From: Picosynechococcus sp. PCC 7002
GTDB lineage: Bacteria > Cyanobacteriota > Cyanobacteriia > Cyanobacteriales > MRBY01
DNA length: 64,000 nt
NCBI RefSeq assembly: GCF_963860125.1
Contig: NZ_CAWLFA010000001.1
Location: 496,001 to 560,000 of the forward strand
Reading direction: 5' to 3'
The notes under the pieces are model-generated. The model had not been told where the DNA came from. It saw only the letters and a list, made by a program, of their open reading frames with translations, and did no database searches. Numbering within the stretch: the first letter of the stretch is position 1; each line of letters opens with the position of its first letter. Of the stretch, positions 58,254-64,000 are shown piece after piece. A program made the position numbers and the translations under genes.

Positions 58254-59312
58254 CTAATGAGGCATTCCCCATTTAAAGATTGCCGATCCCCAAGAGAGAC
58301 CCGCCCCAAAGCCAGAAGTGGCTACCGTTTGACCCGGTTTGATTTTGCCAGCCCGCACCGCTTCATCGAGGGCAATGGGGATCGAAGCCGCCGAAGTGTT
58401 TCCATATTCCTGGAGATTGGCAATTACCTTTTCTGAGGGCAATTTTAAGCGTTTTGCCACGGCATCAATAATTCGTTGGTTTGCCTGGTGGAGAATGAGC
58501 CAATCAATATCTTCTGTGGTGAGACCTGCCCGAAATAGGGTTTTTTCAATGACTTCCGGCACTTTCGCCACCGCAAACCGATAGACCTCGCGCCCATTCA
58601 TGGTGATTGCTCGATAGCCACCTTTTTGAATTGACACATCATGGATTAAATATTTGGGATGCCCGTCGTAGGCAAGATTCAGGCATTCGTTTTGGCTACC
58701 GTCGCTGTACATCTCAAAGCCGAGCAACTGATCCTGGGGACTGCTCTGACAAACCACGGCTCCAGCACCATCGCCAAACAATACACAGGTGGTGCGATCG
58801 CCCCAGTCTACCCACCGGGACAACACATCGGCACCAATCACAACAATTTTTTGAAAGGTGCCTGTCCGCAGATATTGGGCTGCTGTCACTAAACCGAAAA
58901 CAAATCCAGAACAGGCCGCCGTCAGATCAAAGGCGGTGGCATTTTTCGCGCCGATCAACTGCTGCACTTTCCCGGCACTGCCAAACAAATCATCCGGTGT
59001 GGAGGTCGCCAGGATAATCAAATCAATTTCTTCTGGGTGTAAATGGGCGGCGGCGATCGCCTTTTTTGCCGCCTCTGCCGCCAGTTCACTCAAACTACTA
59101 TCTTCTGGAAGTAAATGACGATTTGCGATCCCCGTTCTAGTGCGAATCCACTCGTCTGAAGTCTCTACCAACTGACTCAGATCATCATTATGGATGACTG
59201 CTTTTGGTGTGGCAGAGCCACTTCCTGTAATGGCAATACCTGCCCCATCAAATTTCAATGCTCGACTCCCTTCCTTCCTCGGAGATGATTCATCTGATAG
59301 TAATTCATTCAC
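58254..59312 (-). CDS. fabH: 3-oxoacyl-ACP synthase III FabH
   Basis: This 352-residue protein starts at GTG, overlapping the plsX stop in GTGA; the family core begins at GAGIAITGSGSATPKAVIHN, so about 20 N-terminal residues are extra. The catalytic Cys is in FDLTAACSGFVFGLVTAAQY, His in LILHQANQRIIDAVAKRLKL, Asn in NLQEYGNTSAASIPIALDEA. FabH condenses acetyl-CoA with malonyl-ACP to start fatty acid synthesis. The coupled plsX-fabH operon links fatty acid and phospholipid synthesis. Confidence 0.94.
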   Translation of the reverse strand: MNELLSDESSPRKEGSRALKFDGAGIAITGSGSATPKAVIHNDDLSQLVETSDEWIRTRTGIANRHLLPEDSSLSELAAEAAKKAIAAAHLHPEEIDLIILATSTPDDLFGSAGKVQQLIGAKNATAFDLTAACSGFVFGLVTAAQYLRTGTFQKIVVIGADVLSRWVDWGDRTTCVLFGDGAGAVVCQSSPQDQLLGFEMYSDGSQNECLNLAYDGHPKYLIHDVSIQKGGYRAITMNGREVYRFAVAKVPEVIEKTLFRAGLTTEDIDWLILHQANQRIIDAVAKRLKLPSEKVIANLQEYGNTSAASIPIALDEAVRAGKIKPGQTVATSGFGAGLSWGSAIFKWGMPH

Positions 59313-60406
59313 TCGCTTTTTTCTATCATGGCACTGGATGCCACTTCAGAGAGTGTGGTGGTGGAGTTCGTTTGCTGCTCAAGCAGAGCTTGGTGTTCCT
59401 CCGTGTAATTTTGAATCCGTTGGATTACCTGGTTGTCAATTGCTTCTTTTGCCAAACGAATCGCGTTAAAAATAGAAGGAGCCTTCGAGCTACCATGGCT
59501 AATGATACACACCCCAGCCACTCCAAATAGCAATGCGCCACCGTGTTCCGCATGATCAATGCGTTGCTTAATCCGTTTGAGGTTTGGAGTTAATACCGCC
59601 GCCCCAAGTTTGCCCCGCAGACCACGGGGTAATTCTTCTTTTAGGATTTGTAGGAGCACTGCGCCGACTGATTCTGCAAACTTTAGGAGGATATTCCCCG
59701 TAAAACCATCGCAGACCACCACATCAAACTCACCGGACAGCACATCCCGTCCTTCAGCGTTCCCTTTGAAAGGAATTGCAGGGTTACTACTCAATAGTTC
59801 GTGGGTTTTTAGGGCCAGTTCGTTGCCCTTGGAAGGCTCCTCACCAATATTCAATAAACCAACCTGCGGCTCTTTATTCCCCAATACATATTTGCTGTAA
59901 ATGGTGCCCATCAGGGCAAATTGTTCGAGATATTTCGGGCGGCTGTCAACATTCGCGCCGACATCGAGCACAATTACCGACCGCTCAGGATCAAGGGTCG
60001 GAAATACGGCACCAATTGCAGGCCGATCAATGCCCTTAATGCGACCTAATTTCAAAAGAGCAGCAGCCATCGCCGCCCCAGAATGCCCCGCCGAAACGAC
60101 GGCATCGGCTTGTTTTTTACGGACAAGCTGCATCGATAAATTAATTGACGCTTTGGGCTTGCGCCGAATGGCCACGAGGGGTTCTTCGCACATTTCCACC
60201 ACTCCTTCGGCTTCTACCACATGGAGAAACTGGTTGGCTGGAGATGAATGTTCGTCTAAATACTTTTGAATACGGACAGGGTCACCGACTAGAAAAACTT
60301 CTACATTGAGTTCTTCTACGGCTCGGATCGCCCCAGCAACGATTTCGTCTGGAGCATAATCTCCCCCCATAGCGTCTACGGCTATTTTTGCGCGTGTCGA
60401 TGACAT
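59309..60406 (-). CDS. plsX: Phosphate acyltransferase PlsX
   Basis: This 365-residue protein starts MSSTRAKIAVDAMGGDYAPD, the diagnostic DAMGGD opening. It contains VVSAGHSGAAMAAALLKLGR, VVLDVGANVDSRPKYLEQFA-like motifs (LDVGAN), LLNIGEEPSKGNELALKTHE and VVCDGFTGNILLKFAESVGA. PlsX converts acyl-ACP to acyl-phosphate, the first step of phosphatidate formation in many bacteria. It is upstream of fabH with a 4-bp overlap and divergent from the DD-peptidase gene. Confidence 0.95.
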   Translation of the reverse strand: MSSTRAKIAVDAMGGDYAPDEIVAGAIRAVEELNVEVFLVGDPVRIQKYLDEHSSPANQFLHVVEAEGVVEMCEEPLVAIRRKPKASINLSMQLVRKKQADAVVSAGHSGAAMAAALLKLGRIKGIDRPAIGAVFPTLDPERSVIVLDVGANVDSRPKYLEQFALMGTIYSKYVLGNKEPQVGLLNIGEEPSKGNELALKTHELLSSNPAIPFKGNAEGRDVLSGEFDVVVCDGFTGNILLKFAESVGAVLLQILKEELPRGLRGKLGAAVLTPNLKRIKQRIDHAEHGGALLFGVAGVCIISHGSSKAPSIFNAIRLAKEAIDNQVIQRIQNYTEEHQALLEQQTNSTTTLSEVASSAMIEKSE

Positions 60407-60537
60407 TTTTATCAGGAATAGAAGCCTTCAACATATTACCAGAAGCCTGTTGGGTCACTGAAGTCACGGCTGAGAAGATTTTGATGTTGATATCATTGAC
60501 CCAAATTTCGATTGTGATTTTGCATTGACGGGGATCA

Positions 60538-61848
60538 ATGGGGGTTTACGGTATGTTAGATGGGTTAACTTTGGGAGTTTTAGGTTTTTTGGGCTTTTTT
60601 CAGCAAGGGGATGGCACGGATTTGGCGATCGCCTCCTACGCAAGCTTGCAATGGCAAGAAGCGGGCCTCTTCGAGATTCGCTACCAACAGGACACCAATA
60701 CCCAAACCATTGTGGATCGATACTTAGCGCAATTAGATTCTGGCGGCAAAGATCCGGCGTTACAGGGCATTTGGCTAGAATCAGCCTGGTCAACCCTGGG
60801 GAGCCACCAGGGAAATCAACCGTTGTCGGCGGCCTCGCTAACGAAAATTGCGACCACCCTAGCGGCCTTGGAGCAGTGGCCGTTGACCCATCGCTTTACC
60901 ACCCGTGTTTACACAACGGGGACGGTGGCTAATGGCCTAGTTCAGGGAGATTTGGTTATTGAGGCAGGGGGCGATCCTTTATTTGTTTGGGAAGAGGCGA
61001 TCGCCTTGGGAAATGCCCTGAATCAAGCGGAAATTCGTCAAATTGAAGGAGATTTAATTATTGTCGGTGACTTCATGATGAATTATGTCGCCGAGCCTGC
61101 CACCTCTGGGGACAGTCTGCGCCTCGCCCTTGATCAACGCGCCTGGAACGACGCCATCGAAACCCAATATCAACAGATGTCGCCGCGTCCGTCTCGTCCT
61201 CAGGTGGCGATCGCCGGAAAAATCCTTACTCGCCAAGCCCTACCCGATGGTGCAGCCCTCGTCCTTAGCCATCAATCCTTAACCTTGGCCGACATCCTCA
61301 AACAAATGAATCTCTACAGCAACAATGCCGTAGCCGAGGCGATCGCCCAAAACCTTGGTGGTGGCCCAGCCATGGGAACAGACATTGCCCAAAGCCTAAA
61401 TATACCAACTTCAGAAATCCAGCTCATTAACGGATCTGGCCTCGGCGTCGAAAACAAAATCTCCCCCCGGGCTGCCGTAGCAATGCTCCAAGCCATCGAC
61501 AGCAAACTCCAAGGACAACCCTTCACCGTATTCGATCTCCTACCTATTGCGGGCCAAGATCGCGGCGGCACCGTCAATAACCGCACCATTCCCCCAGGCA
61601 TCGCCTTTAAAACGGGCACCCTCAACCAAGTCAGTGCCCTCGCTGGGGTTATGCCAACCCAAACCCAAGGCAATGTCTGGTTTGCCATTATCAATAACGG
61701 CACCTGGGACGTTAGCGGCTATCGACAACAACAGGATCAACTCCTACAAACCCTAAGTGAGCAGTGGCCGGTGATTCCCCCCGTTGACTCAACTCAAAAA
61801 TCTCCCCCAGACTATTTCGGCAATCTCGAACGCATTCAAGCCAATTAA
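60538..61848 (+). CDS. dacB: D-alanyl-D-alanine carboxypeptidase, PBP4 (DacB, S13) type
   Basis: This 436-residue protein starts at ATG 60538 (a second ATG at 60553 is possible). The active-site motifs are SLTK (in QPLSAASLTKIATTLAALEQ), SNN (YSNNAVAEAIAQNL) and KTG (GIAFKTGTLNQVSALAGVMP). The N-terminus is only mildly hydrophobic (MLDGLTLGVLGFLGFF), so it may be a weak signal or anchor. S13 enzymes cleave D-Ala-D-Ala or cross-links of peptidoglycan in the periplasm. It is somewhat shorter than E. coli PBP4 (477). Confidence 0.92.
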   Translation: MGVYGMLDGLTLGVLGFLGFFQQGDGTDLAIASYASLQWQEAGLFEIRYQQDTNTQTIVDRYLAQLDSGGKDPALQGIWLESAWSTLGSHQGNQPLSAASLTKIATTLAALEQWPLTHRFTTRVYTTGTVANGLVQGDLVIEAGGDPLFVWEEAIALGNALNQAEIRQIEGDLIIVGDFMMNYVAEPATSGDSLRLALDQRAWNDAIETQYQQMSPRPSRPQVAIAGKILTRQALPDGAALVLSHQSLTLADILKQMNLYSNNAVAEAIAQNLGGGPAMGTDIAQSLNIPTSEIQLINGSGLGVENKISPRAAVAMLQAIDSKLQGQPFTVFDLLPIAGQDRGGTVNNRTIPPGIAFKTGTLNQVSALAGVMPTQTQGNVWFAIINNGTWDVSGYRQQQDQLLQTLSEQWPVIPPVDSTQKSPPDYFGNLERIQAN

Positions 61849-61994
61849 AAACCAAAGACCCAATCATTACTTCCAGAATTCCAAGCCGAGATAAAAAACT
61901 GTCCGAACAATGCTGAAACACTTACCTATCAAGATATTTAGGCGCCTTGCAATGAAACTAATGTCAAGTTAATTTTTCCCGGAGAACTACTCTA

Positions 61995-62048
61995 GTGGCT
62001 TTTCGAGTATGTCAAAATTGTGGAGGACTACCGAACAGAGCCCGATAA
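61995..62048 (+). other. Tiny CxxC reading frame in the leader of cobH
   Basis: A GTG at 61995, with GGAGAA 14 bp upstream, opens a 17-codon frame reading VAFRVCQNCGGLPNRAR and ending in TAA. The CQNC pair resembles a zinc knuckle. It sits 20 bp before cobH, in a 219-bp gap (61849-62067) with no other gene. It may be a leader peptide, a remnant, or chance. Confidence 0.2.
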
Positions 62049-62067
62049 CGCTTAGGCAGTACAAAAT

Positions 62068-62700
62068 ATGATGGAATGGCATCTGACCGACGCCCAAAGT
62101 TTAGCCCTCATTGATCGCGAAATTGGCAAACACTCCTTTTCCCCTGCCGAATATGAAATTGTGCGTCAGGTCATTTACTGTACCGCTGACTTTGAGTATG
62201 CCCAACTGATTCACTTTTCAGAACACGCCCTCCAGGCTGGTGCAGCGGCCCTGGCCGCTCGCGGTACGATCATTGTCGATGCTCCGATGGTTCGTGTCGG
62301 CATCACAGAGCAGCTTCAAAATTCCTTCGCCAATCCCGTTTACTGTAGCGCCGATACCCTCACCCGCCCCCAACGGGAAAAGACAAAAACCGCTTGGGGT
62401 ATGGAAACCCTGGCGCGCCGTTATCCAGAAGCAATTTTTGTCATTGGCCAATCCCAAACCGCCCTGTCTAGTCTGGTCACTTTAGTCAAAAAAGGCATCA
62501 TTCGCCCTGCGCTGGTCATTTTTACCCCTGCTAATTTTCTGACAGGCACAGCGCCCCAAAAGTATTTAGAAGAAGCGGCGATTCCACACATTTGCATGCA
62601 AAGTCGTAAAGGTGGCGCGACCGTTGCCGTGGCGATTATCAATGGTTTGATTAGTTTGTCATGGAAAGCCTACGGACAAGATGTAGGCGAAAACCCTTGA
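62068..62700 (+). CDS. cobH: Precorrin-8X methylmutase CobH/CbiC
   Basis: This 210-residue protein starts MMEWHLTDAQSLALIDREIG. The catalytic His is in FEYAQLIHFSEHALQAGAAA, followed by IIVDAPMVRVGI and KTKTAWGMETLARRYPEAIF, and the C-terminal ICMQSRKGGATVAVAIINGL, all typical of CobH/CbiC. The enzyme moves a methyl group from C-11 to C-12 to give hydrogenobyrinate or cobyrinate in (pseudo)cobalamin synthesis. No other cobalamin genes are adjacent, as is usual in cyanobacteria. Confidence 0.94.
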   Translation: MMEWHLTDAQSLALIDREIGKHSFSPAEYEIVRQVIYCTADFEYAQLIHFSEHALQAGAAALAARGTIIVDAPMVRVGITEQLQNSFANPVYCSADTLTRPQREKTKTAWGMETLARRYPEAIFVIGQSQTALSSLVTLVKKGIIRPALVIFTPANFLTGTAPQKYLEEAAIPHICMQSRKGGATVAVAIINGLISLSWKAYGQDVGENP

Positions 62701-62863
62701 AGGAGAAGAGTTCCAGCCCTGTTTTCGTTTCAATCTTCGAAGAAATTTCCCTTCAGACTGGTAACAAAACGTTGCAAGATGTTTGTACTTTTGTTAAATT
62801 AAGTATCAACTGGTTGACTAGAAAACAACTATATACGTCAAGATTCTTCTGAGGAAATACATT

Positions 62864-63007
62864 ATGGAAAATCAAGAAAGCAAATTTGGCTTCAGCGCCT
62901 TCGCTGAAAACTGGAACGGCCGCCTAGCAATGCTCGGTTTCGTAATCGGTCTTTTGACTGAGCTCCTAACCGGAAAAGGTATTCTGGCACAACTCGGCCT
63001 CATGTAA
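62864..63007 (+). CDS. High-light-inducible protein (one-helix, Hlip)
   Basis: This 47-residue protein has the chlorophyll-binding signature ENWNGRLAMLGFVIGLLTE (ExxNGRxAMxGF), then GKGILAQLGLM at the end. GAGGAA lies about 8 bp before the ATG. Such one-helix proteins bind chlorophyll and carotenoid in thylakoids and protect photosystem biogenesis under high light. Hlip genes are usual targets of RpaB, but I found no HLR1 match in the 160-bp leader. A strong terminator follows. Confidence 0.93.
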   Translation: MENQESKFGFSAFAENWNGRLAMLGFVIGLLTELLTGKGILAQLGLM

Positions 63008-63080
63008 TTTCTGAGAACTGACGACATTCCAGGATCAGTTATCACAAATTGATTGTTAAAAAAAGCACTTAAAAGTTTGA

Positions 63081-63107
63081 GAGAGGATTGAATTCCTCTC
63101 TTTTTTT
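63081..63107 (+). terminator. Terminator of the Hlip gene
   Basis: GAGAGGA (63081-63087) pairs with TCCTCTC (63094-63100), followed by seven T. It lies 74 bp after the Hlip stop codon. Confidence 0.8.
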
Positions 63108-63128
63108 GTTTTTTGTCAGAAAACAATT

Positions 63129-63162
63129 AAAAAGCCCCCGTTCTATTGGTATCAGGAGGCTT
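63129..63162 (-). terminator. Terminator of crtQ
   Basis: On the minus strand GCCTCC pairs with GGGGGC (one G-T) and runs into TTTTT. It lies about 45 bp beyond the crtQ stop codon, in the convergent gap with the Hlip gene. Confidence 0.6.
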
Positions 63163-63207
63163 GGTGAACAGTTTTTTCAGTTGCAGTAATGCCGCAGTAG
63201 TGCCGTC

Positions 63208-64000
63208 CTACACAACCGCAGGGGTTTTCTCGCGTGGTTCTTCGACGGTACGGAGGATCGCTGCTGCCGCTTGGCGACCGGAAATTGTCGCGCCTTCCAT
63301 GCTGTCGATGTAGTCTTGCTGGGTATAGCTTCCGGCTAAGAATAAATTGTTGATGGGCGTCGCTTGGGCTGGGCGATACACATCCATGCCGGGGGCTTCT
63401 CGGTAAAGGGACTGGGCGAGCTTGACAACATTCGACCAAGTCATATTCAGCTCTCGGGAAGAAGGGAAGAGTTTATGTACCTGGGCCAAGACGTGCTGGG
63501 CGATTTCTTCATTGCTCTTTTTGATAAATGGATCGCCGGGCGTCAAAACCAATTGCATAAGAGAACCTTCACCTTCTTTGTAGTAATCGGCGGGACTGGC
63601 GAGAGCTAAATCGGCAAAACAGGAAAAATCGGCTTGGTGGGTGTAGAGCAGATTATCAATACCGACCGCTTCTTGGAGTTGTTTACGTTTTTCGGGGTCG
63701 TTGAGTTCTGTTACCCAACCGTCAAAGCGTAATTGCACAGTGGCGACAGGTACAGCTTCGAGATTGTAGATGTTGTCAAATTCCGACCATTGACGCCAAG
63801 CTTCGGGAATAATGCGCTGGATACCAGGGATATCAAGGGCAAAAACATAGGTATCGGCGGTGATGGTCTCGGTAGTTTCACCGTTGTTAATGACGATGCC
63901 ATCAATTTTGGATTGTCCTTCTAGGGTGTAGTGAATATCCGTAAGCCGATGGCGGGTATGAATCTTGGTGCCCCGGGCTTCGAGGTAGTTGACAATCGGT
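63208..64000 (-). CDS. crtQ: Zeta-carotene desaturase, 5' part outside the window
   Basis: The frame is open from 64000 to the TAA-class stop at 63208, giving about 264 C-terminal residues; the N-terminal FAD-binding part lies beyond the edge. Family-specific motifs are VQLRFDGWVTELNDPEKRKQ, DFSCFADLALASPADYY, PSSRELNMTWSNVVKLAQSL and LFLAGSYTQQDYIDSMEGAT. This last version separates ZDS from phytoene desaturase, which reads AGDYTKQRYL. The enzyme desaturates zeta-carotene to lycopene in thylakoid or plasma membranes using plastoquinone. The IPP for its substrate comes from the pathway that includes ispH in this window. Confidence 0.92.
   Translation of the reverse strand, partial: PIVNYLEARGTKIHTRHRLTDIHYTLEGQSKIDGIVINNGETTETITADTYVFALDIPGIQRIIPEAWRQWSEFDNIYNLEAVPVATVQLRFDGWVTELNDPEKRKQLQEAVGIDNLLYTHQADFSCFADLALASPADYYKEGEGSLMQLVLTPGDPFIKKSNEEIAQHVLAQVHKLFPSSRELNMTWSNVVKLAQSLYREAPGMDVYRPAQATPINNLFLAGSYTQQDYIDSMEGATISGRQAAAAILRTVEEPREKTPAVV

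Noticed and set aside
62701..62863. HLR1 box in front of the Hlip gene
   Set aside because: Expected from biology, but the best candidate near 62787-62800 has several mismatches in the first repeat.
1..64000. CRISPR arrays, prophage or intact insertion sequences other than the RAYT
   Set aside because: No regularly spaced repeats, integrase, structural phage genes or IS ends were recognised anywhere in the window.

Overview
The window is a contiguous piece of a cyanobacterial chromosome. The evidence is the dense scatter of the HIP1 palindrome GCGATCGC, and a gene set that includes sbtA/sbtB (inorganic carbon uptake), rpaB (Ycf27), Ycf66, a cyanobacterial Ycf21-type chorismate lyase, a high-light-inducible protein, crtQ (zeta-carotene desaturase), a type IV pilus assembly operon, minCDE and several cyanobacteria-restricted DUF families. 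Moderate GC, very heavy HIP1 use and the protein sequences resemble the Synechococcus sp. PCC 7002 / Picosynechococcus group of unicellular, mostly marine or brackish cyanobacteria. That placement is inference from memory of the families, not from a search.

Layout. 1-1.25 kb: membrane channels (truncated bestrophin-like protein, MscS). 1.5-4.9 kb: minus-strand operon of a circularly permuted ATP-grasp protein, an alpha-E protein and a transglutaminase, a conserved but poorly understood peptide-modification cassette. 5.1-8.0 kb: bicarbonate uptake locus in which sbtA and its PII-like regulator sbtB are divergent and 1.3 kb apart, with a small membrane-protein gene and several palindromes between them. 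8.3-20 kb: FHA protein, TlyA-type methyltransferase, Hsp70-like protein, non-catalytic M16 protein, Trm1, VWA protein, DUF2839, glycogen phosphorylase, DUF1499, site-2 protease and trnP(GGG). 20-30.4 kb: truB, rpaB, rnpB, hisIE, rpmA, rplU, a DUF3769 outer-membrane protein, surE, pheS, TM2 and DUF4870 membrane proteins and a second OmpR-type regulator. 30.4-33.7 kb: orphan ABC ATPase, RibD-like reductase, DUF3531 and an orphan sugar-binding lipoprotein. 33.9-39.2 kb: pilM-pilN-pilO-pilQ. 39.2-40.4 kb: a REP-associated transposase (RAYT) with REP pairs on both sides, then trnR(CCU) interrupted by a group I intron that itself carries a REP in its P8 loop. 40.4-56.9 kb: HAD phosphatase, rsmB, pncB, ferredoxin/MBL protein, hisC, aspC, minCDE, ycf66, ispH, chorismate lyase, rpsP-KH protein, era, PAP2 phosphatase and an active M16 peptidase. 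57.0-58.2 kb: a small AT-rich pair (methyltransferase and membrane protein). 58.2-64 kb: plsX-fabH, a PBP4-type DD-peptidase, cobH, an Hlip and the 3' part of crtQ.

Most of the window is core metabolism and cell biology: carbon uptake and glycogen turnover, translation and RNA processing (pheS, rsmB, truB, trm1, rnpB, era, ribosomal proteins), cell division, isoprenoid, lipid and carotenoid synthesis, and light or redox regulation. The most unusual locus is 39.2-40.4 kb, where a REP/RAYT system sits beside, and has apparently seeded a repeat inside, a self-splicing intron in trnR(CCU). Regulatory signals of note are an HLR1 box lying just after the -10 element of rpaB, an inverted repeat overlapping the inferred sbtA promoter, and mutually exclusive hairpins in the sbtB leader. 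All functional statements rest on motif recognition by eye; no database search or folding program was run.
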